This document shows positions 44,746-57,883 of a stretch of 64,000 nucleotides of DNA, one piece after another (within the stretch, counting starts at the first letter, position 1; each line of letters starts with the position of its first letter). The DNA comes from Clarkia xantiana subsp. parviflora (lineage: Eukaryota; Streptophyta; Magnoliopsida; Myrtales; Onagraceae), in assembly GCA_036873135.1 (NCBI GenBank), contig JAPTYO010000004.1, positions 1,298,322 through 1,362,321 on the forward strand. The letters run 5' to 3'. A program made the position numbers and the translations under genes. The notes beneath the pieces were generated by a model, which saw nothing but the letters and a program-made list of their open reading frames with translations, searched no databases and was not told the origin of the DNA.

Positions 44746-46041
44746 AGTGGTTCGAATCCGAATATCTCCAACTGCAACATGCATACATTGGGATGTATAA
44801 ATATGGTAAAGGTGAGATTTTGCTTCCTACTTACTGCAGAAACCATGCACATGCAGGTTAAAACTGAGCAAATTCAACAGTTGCATTGCATTACTAGATC
44901 AAAATGAAACATCTGCTCAAAGAAGAAAGTAGCTTCGATTGTTACAAATTCCGGATGTGGAACGTGATTCTCAGAAAATATTGAAGGGGAAATACATATT
45001 TGAAGAAATTACCTGACAAGAGAAGAAGATGGCATTGTCTATGTTCTTCCTCATCAGGCATCTGCAAGTTACACAAAAATAACACAGCACTCACGATTCC
45101 ACAACAAGTGATCAACGACTAAGGTGATTGCTGATGGACGCATATCTTTTATTGAAAAAAATATTATGGACTATTAATGAGTATATTTAATATTTTCGTA
45201 TTTCTTTTGCATAATTACAAATATATACATTTATTCATTTCATTACTAATGAATTTTAGCATATAGATAGAAATTTACGTTTTTACATTTCGTCTTTACG
45301 ACTCAATTCTAACTACCATTTTCCGTCTCTACGTAGGAGGATGAGATTCTTAATATATTTTACTAGATTTAAACTAATCTCACTCGCACTGTAGAGTGAC
45401 CTTAGAGGGACATCACGAGGACATTACCCATAACATGTTTACTTTATATCTAGACTAATCAATACTTGGAACAAATCAATCCACAAATGTTGATCATAAT
45501 TTTTTTTTCATAGTCTTAGCAGGGTTTAAGCTAACTCTGACATCTTAGCAGGGTTTAAGCTAACTCTGACATCTTAGTTAATATGTGACATGGTGAGCTG
45601 AGCCATTGCAATATAGGTACATGCTACTGATCACGTGCTCATTCTAGATCAGAAGGATGTCTTAGTCTATTTAAGTTAAGATATTTTTTATTTGGTATAA
45701 TTAGTAATCACGAGTGTGATACATAATCATTTTCCATCCTAAAGTAAATTGAGAGTACAACAGTTTGTATTTCTAAAATGGCCTTCTAAAAAATACATAA
45801 AGTGACAATCCGTCGCTAATGATTTTAAGCCCAACAGTTAATACTAAATTACTAATGCTAAAACTGGGTTGGGTGTGTTTGTGAAATTGAGTTTAGAACT
45901 GCTAAAGGAGAGGCCCATTTGAATTGAAGCCCTAATTTCGTCGTCTCTCAAGTCTACCTCCCTCGAGCTGCTTTCTGAGCTCAAGAACCCTAAACCCTTA
46001 ATCGCGCGCGTCCGAAGTTCTAAGGTGGCAACACATACACA
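44746..46041. other. Intergenic, 5' flank of GTS1-like gene
   Basis: No gene found. A 29-bp tandem duplication (TCTTAGCAGGGTTTAAGCTA...) is at 45514-45575. The last 150 bp before 46042 carry GC-richer leader sequence. A minus-strand frame (46092-45844) has no domain. Confidence 0.4.
45514..45575. repeat. Two 29-bp tandem copies
   Basis: The unit TCTTAGCAGGGTTTAAGCTA plus ACTCTGACA is present twice without a difference. Non-coding. Confidence 0.85.
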
Positions 46042-48565
46042 ATGGAGGAAGAAACCATGGACATGGAAACGGAAGTGGAAGTGGAAGAGCACCTACCGAG
46101 ATCAGTTTCAGACGAAAAATCATCCAAGCGCTTCTCCCTCAGAAACTCAATTCACACCACGTTCAGCGACGATTACGTCTTCGAAATCGCCCCCAAGTAC
46201 GCTTTGATTGATTTTACAGCTCAATTTTACATTTTGAGTCTTGTTCTGATTGGTGGGTTGGGTTTGAAGGTTTGATTGGACGTTGATGGGGGTATCGCTA
46301 TCGACAAATGCTGTGAAACTGTACTCGCCGGAGACGGGTCAGTACTGTGGGGAGTGTAATGGCCATTCCTCAACCATAAATCACATATCGTTCTCTGGAC
46401 CAACTAGCCCTCATGTTTTGCATTCTTGCTCTTCTGATGGCACCATTAGAGCTTGGGACACTAGAATTTTCAAAGAGGTACTTAGAATAGTCTCATTTGA
46501 TGTATGTGTTTCAGCTGCCAAAGAATCCTCATTTGTTCCTTGCGGGTGGATTCATCTGATGTTGTATTGATCATAAGATCTTATGATATAATTTAGAAGT
46601 AGAGAATGCAAATCTTTTGCAAAATAGATGCCTTTCACATCCAACTATAGCAATAAATAACTTGTTTTTAAAATTTGCATGTCAGTTGAAAAAAAATGCA
46701 CTTTTATATTAATATTAAAAAAAAAGTATTCGACGTTATGATCAAATAATAGAAAATGTAAACGGTCATTGTTGTTTGATTGACTATAAAAATTAAAGTA
46801 GAATCATGGACCGCGAACTGTGATGCGATTGAGGATAAAGAAAGAGGATTCTTGGTGACAATACCATACCATTTTAGTATTTTCTCCTTCAATGTGTTTA
46901 GTGATGAGTGTTGAATGTTGATGTTGAATAATGCAGGTAATGGGTTTAAGTGCTGGCCCCTCACAAGAAATCTTCAGTTTCTCGTTTGGTGGTTCGGGTG
47001 GTAACCTTCTTTCAGCAGGATGTAAATCTCAGGTCTAGATTTGGTTTTTATTTTGTAGTACACAGATTTATTCTCAGGAGTCTGCTATACTATATCAATA
47101 TATTTGTTCTAGTCATCTTTATTAGTGAACTTTGATGCAAAAGCAGGATTTTTGTGCTTGCTCTGCTCATTGCTTGCTCCTTTATGTGCATCAAGCAGAT
47201 ACTTTTTTGGGATTGGAGGAACAAGAAACAAGTGGCATGTTTAGAGGAATCACACATCGATGATGTCACTCAGGTATCACCCGATGCATCTTTCATGTGT
47301 CTTTTATAGGATCATAATGGCTTTTCGGCAACTGATATTTGATATGGTGTGACGGATTGATCCTTGAACAGGTTCACTTTGTCCCGGGCCATCCAAATAA
47401 ACTCATTTCTGCCTCTGTAGATGGATTGATATGTACTTTTGATACTGCCGGTGATATTGATGACGATGATCATATGGACTCGGTAATTGACTCTAAAAAA
47501 CCTGCCTATGCTATTAAGTAATTGAGTTCCGTGTCTTTATCAAAAACGTGTAATTTTGTTTGGCACAATTTCCCGCAGGTGATTAACGTCGGAACTTCAA
47601 TTGGAAAGATAGGAATCTTTGGGCAAAATCATGAAAAAGTCTGGTGCTTAACACATATTGAGACGTTAAGGTATTGGTCTCAATAACCGTAAAAAGTTAT
47701 TAAAGCGTTGATGAATTCTAATTCTTTGCATTCACCTATAACACCTCTGTAGCATCTGGGATGTGAATGGATCGAACATAGCTAACTTTGAGGATGCTCG
47801 TGCATCAGCATCCAAAAATTGGACACATAGTCAAGTTAGTCTTCTATCCTTATTAATCTCATTCAATATGATTGCCTTATCTTGAAGCCAATATATCATC
47901 TTCGTAATTGTTCAAATCAGACACAATGCTACACAGTAGGAAACTCATGGTGGAATTTAATGAGAATGGATTTTGATCCGTTTCAGGAACGGTTGACTAT
48001 CCTACTTAATAACTTTCTTCCAAAAAATGTTTACTTTTCTCAATTCACCCTATGTTTCACTTCAAATTTTACATTCTGTCAATTTTTTGTTCTATACTAA
48101 GTTGCTGAAGGACTACTGTGATGGTACTAGTACTTGATGATCGTCACTACTGCGTCCTAGAAAATAAAACACGATAATATTCTCGTGTTTTAGGTTGATT
48201 ACTTTGTGGATTGTCATTCCCCGGAAGGAACAGAGGACTTGTGGGTGATCGGTGGCACAAACTCCGGCACTTTGGGCTACTTTCCGGTGAGCTATAATGA
48301 AAAACCCGCCATAGGATTTGCAGAAGCTTCCCTCGAGGGAGGCCATATGGGTGTTGTGAGGAGCGTGCTGCCCATGTCGGGTGCTATGAGCTTACGCGCT
48401 CAAAGGCAGGGAATCTTTGGTTGGACAGGTGGTGAGGACGGGCGCTTATGTTGTTGGTTTTCGTCTGATGTGTCTCCGGGTGTGGATAAGTCTTGGTTGT
48501 CGAGTTCCTTGGTTTACAGGTCGCCGAGAACACACCACAAGAAAAACAGACATCAGCCTTACTAG
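46042..48565 (+). CDS. GTS1: WD40 repeat protein, GTS1 / WDR89 type (396 aa)
   Basis: Plant homologue of WDR89; in Arabidopsis GIGANTUS1 (GTS1) affects seed germination, growth and biomass and is linked to ribosome biogenesis. Eight exons close one frame: 46042-46196, 46270-46477, 46937-47032, 47199-47273, 47372-47482, 47579-47670, 47753-47834, 48194-48565. After an acidic N-terminus (MEEETMDMETEVEVEEH), the beta-propeller shows diagnostic stretches VSLSTNAVKLYSPETGQYCG, VLHSCSSDGTIRAWDTR, ILFWDWRNKKQVACLEESH, DDVTQVHFVPGHPNKLISAS, VINVGTSIGKIG, VWCLTHIETLSIWD, EDLWVIGGTNSGTLGYFPV and GIFGWTGGEDGRLCCW, ending HHKKNRHQPY as in GTS1. Exon 2 begins one base after the AG at 46268-46269, so the split codon gives K-F-D-W-T. 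Length fits the family. No sign of damage. Confidence 0.94.
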
Positions 48566-48860
48566 CTAGTTTCCTGGAGGACAAGGAATTTGTTGTATCT
48601 GTAGCTTTTGGTACAAGTCATTGTCTTTGTTTTTCGGTTGGAAGTAGTGGAATTTTGTAATTTGTATGGTCCTTTAATCTATACCATGGTTTGTTCCTAT
48701 ATATGCAAACATTGTATAGAGAGTATTTAGAATGAAAGTTAAAAGAGTGTAAAAAAACAAATTTACATTTTGTCTAAAGCAAGAAAAAGGTAGATATCAA
48801 TCTTACTCGGAGTGTGAAATATTGTTTTTAGGTGTTTCATATTTATATTGCTAATAATTA
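48566..48860. other. 3' flank of GTS1-like gene
   Basis: Probable 3' UTR to about 48740. Nothing else recognised before the MULE-like element. Confidence 0.4.
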
Positions 48861-49376
48861 GGGTTAATAACTAAAAAACTGTCCAAGGTTTACCCTATGT
48901 AAAATTAGGTGTCTGAAGTTTCAAATGTTAAACTGTAGTGTCCTAGGTTTCAATTTTGTTAAAATGTTGTGTCTTGGTGTGATTACTCGACGAAACCCTT
49001 TGTCAAATTCGAGCTCCCACACACACTCTCTTCTCGTCATTTTGTCGGGACCGTCACCTAAAAAGTTGGCCACATCTGCGCAAATAAATCTCGCTCTGTT
49101 GTCATTGGAAAATGGATCCACACCACTCTTCTAGAAACTTTTTTTTTTTATGTTCAACTTTTGGGTGAAATTTGACGATTTTGTGAAAAAGTAAAGAGTG
49201 ATGAATTATGAGTGGGTGGGTGGGTTGATGAAAATGATTGAATGGAAATGAAAAGACGCGCAGAGACACCAAATTTCAACAAAAATGAAACTTGTGACAG
49301 TTCATTTTAACATTTCAAACTTCAAACACCTAATTTTCATAGGGTAAACATTGGACGGTTTTTTAGTTATTAATCC
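48861..49376. mobile_element. MULE-like foldback element, family A (copy 2)
   Basis: Starts GGGTTAATAACTAAAAAACT and ends AGTTTTTTAGTTATTAATCC-like sequence, inverted. The 9-bp flanks TAATAATTA (48852-48860) and TAAAAATTA (49377-49385) match at eight of nine positions. Interior block shared with 4579-5047 and 60535-61067, including ATCTGCGCAAATAAATCTCG and CCACACCACTCTTCTAGAAA. Confidence 0.85.
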
Positions 49377-49469
49377 TAAAAATTATCATGTGTCATCTTC
49401 ATTACTTTTTTTGTTTTCCATTCGTTTTTTCATGTTAAATTTAACTGATTTTGATTCACTTTCCATAAA

Positions 49470-50043
49470 ATTTAGGATTAAATAAATGTATTGTTCATAC
49501 AACGTTTGACATTTGATAGCTTTTGGTCTATCCATTAGTTGAGCAATAGCACGCGCAAAACACGTGACCCACCCTAAACTCTTGATTTTATTCAATTTAG
49601 TCCCTCAAATACATCCCTAACTTTTTTTTTTTTAATTTAATTTAGTCCTACAACTTCAAAACCAAACCCCTTGAGCCAATTGACCAAGCCCCGGGCTAGG
49701 TCCAATTGACATAGCCCTGTCGGGATCGCCGGACCCTGGCGATCCCGACTGGGATCCGACCTAGCCCTGGGCTAGTCCAATTGGATCAAGGGGTTCAGTT
49801 TTGAAGTTTTATGACTAAATTGAACAAAAACAAAGTAAATGATGTATTTGAAAGACTAAACTGAACAAAATCAAACGTTTGTGGTGGGTCACGTGATTTG
49901 CACTTTCCATTTAACGGCTAACTAACTGATGGACCAAAATCCATAAAATTTCAAACGTTTGGTACCAAAAGTATACAAAAAAAATACATATTGTACCAAA
50001 AGTCACATTCGGTCAAACATGTTGTATGGAAAGTATCTTTAAC
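49470..50043. mobile_element. Decayed foldback element related to 1700-2232
   Basis: Inverted halves share CGTTTGACATTT / AAATTTCAAACG, TTTAGTCCCTCAAATACATC / GATGTATTTGAAAGACTAAA and ACACGTGACCC / GGGTCACGTGAT. The centre is a GC-rich hairpin (GGGCTAGG...CCTAGCCC, with GGGATCGCC...GGCGATCCC) at about 49660-49800. It also has the ATACAAAAAAAATA and TTGTACCAAAAG words of the 1700 element. Confidence 0.6.
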
Positions 50044-50636
50044 ATTAAAATTTAACTGCAAGAGCATTTAAAGCACTTATGTTTCCTTTAACTTATGTTA
50101 ATTAGTGTGTATATACAGTGAAATTGATTAACTTAAGGAAAATTGAGGTTTATTAACTTAATTGACATAAAAATACATGAATTGAAGAAAAATCATACCC
50201 AAATTCTTCAAATTTTATATAAAAAAATGGATGGAAACTAAAAAGCAAATATAACAAAAATTGAGACACATATTACCAAATGAAACTCAGAACACCTATT
50301 AGCAACAATTTAAACATAAAATACGTAAAAACAACATGCACCATGAAATTGTGATTATGTTCTTCACCATTTAATAAAAGTACGATTTCATTTTAAAAGC
50401 CGGTGCTTATTCGAATTAAACCCGAGTCCGTTATAAAAAACTTGTGGCCATCCACTTAATTAACAATAACCCTTACAAGAAATTAACAATGGAGTCAAAT
50501 GTTAGGGAGAAGTCGAGAATTTTGTTTGGGTAAGAATGGAAGTAGGTGTAAACAACAAATAAAAAAAAAATTATAGGACAAATGAAAAATTTTAAACGGT
50601 CAAATCGAGAAAACTTATACATCATTAAAAAATGAA
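50044..50636. other. Intergenic, nothing recognised
   Basis: AT-rich; no open frame of note, no repeat structure found. Confidence 0.4.
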
Positions 50637-51119
50637 GGGGCGGTTGCGACCCTCAACCTTTAATAGCTTCGTCTTCTTTTTTTTCTTTTTTCTTTTTTCT
50701 TTTTTTCCGGCGGTCCTAGGAGGGGGCCCTTATCAGGAGGCAACACCCGTAGCATGCTTGCTCCACACCTAAACTAATTCTCGCTCGCGTTGGGTCCGTC
50801 CGTAAGGTGTAAAGTGCTGGCCATAAATATTTTTTCATTCTTATGGTTACTAGCGGTGGTTGAACCTCTGACCTCAGGTGAAGGGGCGGTTGCGACCCTC
50901 AACCTTTAATAGCTTCGTCTTCTTTTTTTTCTTTTTTCTTTTTTTCCGGCGGTCCTAGGAGGGGGCCCTCATCAGGAGGCAGCACCCGTAGCATGCTTGC
51001 TCCACACCTAAACTAATTCTCGCTCGCGTTGGGTCCGTCCGTAAGGGGTAAAGTGCTGGCCATAAATATTTTTTCATTCTTATGGATACTAGCGGTGGTT
51101 GAACCTCTGACCTCAGGTT
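50637..51119. repeat. Recent 246-bp tandem duplication
   Basis: The sequence starting GGGGCGGTTGCGACCCTCAA and ending CTGACCTCAGGT is present twice, head to tail, offset 246 bp (50637 and 50883). The copies differ only by a few bases and a short T/C-tract length change, so the event is recent. It includes TAGCGGTGGTTGAACCTCTG and GGGTCCGTCCGTAAGG. No gene; origin unknown. Confidence 0.9.
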
Positions 51120-51232
51120 AAGGGATGAGAACTAACACATCATATTACATGTTTATAGCTTCGTATCTAGTTATAATTAATAGTGTGAAAGAATTGCTAG
51201 TATATAAACAATGTAGACTTATGATATTTTTA

Positions 51233-51780
51233 AGGGTTAATAACCTATGAAAGGTCTGAAGTTTGACCCATGTTAACCGGAGAGGTCTGAAGTTTCAAAA
51301 GTTAATAAGAAAGGTCTGAAGTTTCAACTTTGTTGATATTTGGTTTTCTGTCCATTTTTAGGGTTAAATTTAATAGAATGGTCTGAAATGACACTTTTGC
51401 CCCTTTAAATATTTTGTTTTATTTAATACCTTATTTGAGGAAAAGTAAAATGACAAAATTACCCATGAGGTCAAATTAAGAATTGAGTCTCTATTTTTTT
51501 TATTTTGTTCAATTTTGTCCTCAAAATTATATTCTTAAGTTTTGATTTTTACAACTGAGTTCCTATTGTTTTCTCCGTCGGCCACCACCCGAGGACGACG
51601 ACCATCACCCAAGGCCAACGACCACCAATCAGGCCGGCCAGCCACAATCGGGGTTGGCAACCACCGATTGGGGTTGGCAGCCACCGATTAGGGCCGGCCC
51701 CGATTGGTGGTGGCCGCCACCCCAATAGGGGCCAGCCACCACCAATTGGGGTGGTGGCCGGCCCCGATTGGTGGTAAGAA
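51233..51780. mobile_element. Partial foldback element (left half) with GC-rich core
   Basis: Left end GGGTTAATAACCTATGAAAG, then AGGTCTGAAGTTT repeated three times, a CCATTTTTAGGGTTAAATTT block and a GC-rich core (51580-51775) of GGCCGGCCAGCCACAATCGG-like repeats. The arrangement resembles 33076-33898, but the inverted right arm is missing. The minus-strand frame at 51806-51549 is produced by the core repeats. Confidence 0.55.
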
Positions 51781-52491
51781 CGTAAATCATATACATTAGA
51801 GTGCATGAGACCGATTTACACCTCCCTTATATCATTTTTCTAGTTGTATATATTCAAACTTAACTCTTTTATATATATATATATATATAGAAACATGTAT
51901 TGGTCATCAATTATATTACATTTATCTATATTTGGTATTTACTTTCATTATTATAGATTTTTCTGAAAAATTCAACGAAACTGTCAACATAATTTACTTT
52001 CATCAAATATTTTAAAGGAACAACGTTGTGGCTTGTTGAATCGAATCTAAATATGATATAGTTTGATTGTACTTTGTAGGAGCTTCTCATGGAGCAACGG
52101 CTAGTTGAAGAGCTAGCTAGCTAGTAGGCAGGGTTTTGTGCCACATTCCTTCTACCAAGTAAATCATATCAACATGTAATTAATAAGTAGATTCTTCTAC
52201 CATTGTGGGTTTCTAATTTCATTCCTATGATAAGTGTTGTTATGTCTGAAGGATTGTGCACTGTTTTTGGGGTTGTAGTTGAATAATAATTGAGACCATT
52301 GTTGAGTTGGCAATGAAAGGTAGCAGGTCCGATGTTGTATTTGTTTCAAACATAATAATGGCTGGCTACACTACACACACACACACTAGAGTAGAGTTGC
52401 TAAACCCTATAACTAAACAAGACAAGACACTAACCTTAAACTCCCTCCACTCCAACATTGTGAAACAGGGTCCAAGCAAAGCAAGCAATGT
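51781..52491. other. MSI gene 3' flank
   Basis: Intergenic; contains an (AT)n run near 51868-51886 and an (AC)n run at 52371-52386. The last part is probably the MSI 3' UTR (minus strand). No gene found. Confidence 0.4.
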
Positions 52492-54426
<1,935 letters not shown>

Positions 54427-54720
54427 GGATGTGCTGCGTCTAAGCGTCGGAGAGGAGGTTGATCTGAAATCTAAGCAACAGAGGAGGGAATTCTTCCCGC
54501 CAAAATCAAATCAGGTACCGACGTCTCCTCATAGACAATGCGAGGTTTTATAGAGGGTTTATTATAGACAATGGGCCTAAAAATGGATCATCCCTGATGA
54601 GCCCACCCATTTGCTGTTTATCCAGCAATACCAGTGGCAGTGGTAAAGTATGGATAATTTCAAATTTTAAAAAACATCATTTATAGTGTGTTGTATGATT
54701 CAGATTTAATTAAAGAATTA
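54427..54720. other. MSI promoter / 5' flank
   Basis: Contains the MSI leader (about 54427-54540) and presumed promoter on the minus strand. No TATA box stands out. Confidence 0.4.
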
Positions 54721-54908
54721 TAGGTCTTTTGGTCCATAATGTTCGACTACTTTTAGGTTTTGATCACGAAGTTTTTTTTATCTAGTTTTGGTACTATATG
54801 TTTAAATTTTTTCTAGTTTTGGTCTGACCGTTACATTCCGTCTATTTTTTCCGTTAAATGACATGTGCAAGTTACGTGATCCACACCAACCTTTCAATTT
54901 TGCTTAAA
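54721..54908. mobile_element. Half copy of foldback family B
   Basis: TAGGTCTTTTGGTCCATAAT, then AGTTTTGGTACTATATGTTT and ACATGTGCAAGTTACGTGAT, match the left half of 22499-23005 and 55962-56392. It stops at TTTCAATTTTGC, about the centre of the full element, just 3' of the third BAHD gene. Confidence 0.65.
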
Positions 54909-54971
54909 AAGAACACTTGACATCCTGCACATTGCTTTATGCCTTAATTTTATTTCTTGGGTCCTAAGCAA

Positions 54972-57486
54972 TTAGTTATTCCCACCAAGAATGTCCCTCA
55001 ATCCATTCTCAAACACAAGAGAGAATGCATCCATGGCACCCATACTTAGAGCCAATCCAATCTCCACTCCCCCACTCTCCTGCCTACTCTCCGATAAAGC
55101 AATACACCCCGACTCATCGATCTGAACCACACGACTGGCTCTCGGCTTCCCCCACCCAAAATCCGTGTCATAAACTCTCAGCCACGGCGAACCCGCCACC
55201 GTCACAAGATCACCAACCTCTGTCACCTTCTTCCACTCCATCATCCACCTCTCCGCATGTCTCAGCAGCGCTCCCGGCTCACCCAACTCCTTCACCTTTC
55301 TAGCTATGGCCTTTGCAGCCTCCACAATCCCACGTTGCTTCGACCGCAAGGTATCTTTCTCAAGCGGCACAAAACATATAGCTAAGCAGTTCCCAAAGTA
55401 GGTTTTCGGGATATCGTCATCGAGCCGGTTCCTGCAGTCCGCCACGAAGCAGAAATGGTCGAGCTTCGAAGATTTGGAGTCGGTGCCTTCATTCGATTGC
55501 ACTAAGCAGGCCCAAGTAAAAGCACAAGTAACTACAAAAGTTGACATATTGTAGAGTTGTAGCTCTAGATTAGTTAAGTGGTTCTTTAGCCACGATTTGA
55601 GTCGGTCGATTTGGGTCGTGTCGAGGATGAAGGTGGCTCTGACCTTATTATCTGCGACGGGACTAGGATTTGTCGCTTCCCATGTCGACGCCCAGTTCCA
55701 CCATTCGTCGAGAAAGATGTGTTCTAGATTGTTTCTGTCTTTGATTACAGACCTGTTGTGGAAAGGAAGGGAATGAGTGTCCTTGTAAAGGCAAGTAAAG
55801 TCTCCTGCTTTCTTACAGATTGAGGCCCATGACTTCATGAAATGGTTGAATGATAATCCATCAGCTGCTGCATGAAGAAATTGGATTCCTATGCAGATCC
55901 CTGTGTTCGGAAACAGGGTCACCTGAAATTGGCGTAGCATTATTAGATTAGAAACTAGGTTAACAGGTCTTTTGGGCCATGATGTTTGACCACTTTTGGT
56001 CCATGTTTTTTTTTTTGCCTAATTTTGGTGTCATATGTTTGCAGATTTTTCTAGTTTTGTTCCGACCGTTAAAATCCGTCAGTTTTTTCCGTTAAGTGAC
56101 ATGTGCAAGTCACGTGATCCACCCAAAACTTTCAATTTTGTTCAAATTTAGGGGAATTGACCCATTGAACTAGGTTTAGGGTGTCAATTCCCCCAAATTT
56201 GACCCATAAACCGAGTTCAATTCGCCCAAATTGAACTAGGTTTAGGGTGTCGATTTCCCCAAATTTGAACAAAATTGAAAGTTTAGGGTGTATCACGTGA
56301 CTTGCACATGTCACTTAACGGAAAAAATGGACGGAATGTAACAGTCAGACCAAAACTAGAAAAATCTGCAAACATATGGTACCAAAACTAGCTCCGTAGC
56401 AATTTCTGTCTATTTTGAATGGAAAATGTCACGTGCATAGCACGTCCGAATTCACAGCTGATAAAACGTAGAAGGCGAAGTGATATATCTACCACTCAAA
56501 GTTTGGCTAGTAAAATTCACACTAAATTAAAGTTCCAGCTAGTATCTTGCAATGTTCGACTTTATTCGCTAGCATTGAAGCATATTTCAGCTAGTATTGT
56601 GCATACTTTAGCTGTTTTGGACATCACATGTGTGGCACATGGCAAATTTAGTCTAAACCAGACCGAAAATATGACAGAGCTAGATAGATGATATATGCAT
56701 GGTTGAACAAGTTAAGCTAACTATGTATCTTTGATAATTAAGCCAAATTCAAAATCTATTGAGTTTTTGCTTATACACTAATTCTCATTTGTGAGACAAA
56801 ATTCTAACTTCGTTATAAGTAAGTGGTTTTAATTACATCGTCTAATAAGTATATATGTTGTATCATAAATGTTCGATTCGGCCATAAATATAGTCAAATT
56901 TACATCAATTAACACATAGAAATCTTTGTAACAGCTAATTTCTAATTAAGATAACCCTATAATATAAAAGTAAATAGAACACACATGTATTTTGATTAAT
57001 TTCATATTTTTTTTTGATCACCTGTATGGCAGAGACAGGGAAGCGGCGGATTCCGTCCGAGACCCAAGACGGCGGCAAACGCGGTACCAGAGGGTGCAAC
57101 AAAGCGGCGTCTTGGGGACGGTTACTGGTAAGCTCGTGGAAGTTAGCAGCTGCAGACACAGCGGCGGTGAAAGGGACGGAATCGCCGTCGGCGTAGAGGA
57201 TGTGTGGCTTCGCGGGAGGCGGCGGATCGACAATGGCGGAGGCGAAGGGGTAAAATTCCTGGAGAGAGAGGCTGAGGGACCGTTTCAGAGAAGGGACGGT
57301 GGTTTGGATGAAGTGAGGAGTCGAGTAGGGGAAGTCGTAGAAGAAGAGGCGCTTCATCGGACGGCAGAGGAGCCATGGAATATCTAAGTAGGTGAGGGGA
57401 AGGGTGGATGTCGGGACCGAGCTTGGCGGCGGCGAAACGCCGCTACGGTCGATGATCTTGATCCACGACCGCTCTGGTTCTGCCAT
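54972..57486 (-). CDS. BAHD acyltransferase, third gene (471 aa)
   Basis: Acyl-CoA-dependent acyltransferase of the anthocyanin/phenolic-glucoside malonyltransferase clade (acceptor inferred from family only). Exons 57486-57022 and 55922-54972, split at the same place as the other two BAHD genes (after AIQ, phase 0). Catalytic HAAAD is at residues 172-176, the clade motif YFGNC at 330-334 and DFGWG at 409-413, all intact. N-terminal block SWIKIIDRSGVSPPPSS and TLPLTYLDIPWL, then FFYDFPYS, are typical. It is diverged from the 14-24 kb pair and so is an older paralogue, on the opposite strand and some 30 kb away. The 1099-bp intron holds a foldback transposon of the same family as the BAHD-2 intron. 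Length normal; no damage seen. Confidence 0.92.
55962..56392. mobile_element. Foldback element in the intron of the third BAHD gene (family B)
   Basis: Left GGTTAACAGGTCTTTTGG and CATGATGTTTGACCACTTTT; the mirrored half runs to ACATATGGTACCAAAACTAG, where the outer 80 bp of the right arm are missing. CACGTG at 56111-56116 and 56294-56299. The shared core ACATGTGCAAGTCACGTGAT and the tandem GAATTGACCC/ACTAGGTTTAGGGTGTC centre match 22499-23005. Confidence 0.75.
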
Positions 57487-57736
57487 TATGTTTATGTGTG
57501 TATAATTTGTCTGAATCTTCTTCTTTTATCTTATCCACGAATAATACCGTCCATTAATAAAATAGATTCGTGTGTCTAAATATAAATACTATACTAATTT
57601 GTTTAATTATTCAAAAGTTGCAATTTTTGTTTATCAAATAATTCATTTCATCTAAATTAGAAGGAATTTTTAACGAAGAACCCTATTACCATGTGTATGT
57701 AACAAAATTTCTTTTTTGAATTATAGTATATAGTAG

Positions 57737-57883
57737 GAGAAATTATTGCCTATAGCTGAGGCAACACGTGGAGCTTATGTGTTGCCCCGGCAATCAATTA
57801 CTGCCAAATAACTGTCTGTGTCGGATGGTGATTGGTTGTCGGGGCAACACGTGGCTTCACTTAGCTGTAGGCAACAATCTCTC
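57737..57883. mobile_element. Hairpin MITE upstream of the third BAHD gene
   Basis: Left GAGAAATTATTGCCTATAGC, right GCTGTAGGCAACAATCTCTC, inverted; inner arms AGGCAACACGTGGAGC and GGGCAACACGTGGCTTC. Flanks TATATAGTAG and TATACAGTAG are a 10-bp (or 9-bp) duplication with one mismatch. Two CACGTG cores. It lies about 250 bp upstream of the BAHD start codon, i.e. in the probable promoter. Confidence 0.85.

Noticed and set aside
44745..44765. GGTTCGAATCC, a tRNA B-box match
   Set aside because: No A box at the right distance and no cloverleaf; chance match or decayed element end.
45010..45060. Exon-like piece on minus strand (TTGCAG|ATGCCTGATGAGG...TCAG|GTAATTTC)
   Set aside because: Splice-like borders but only about 43 bp, with no neighbouring exon that extends a protein.
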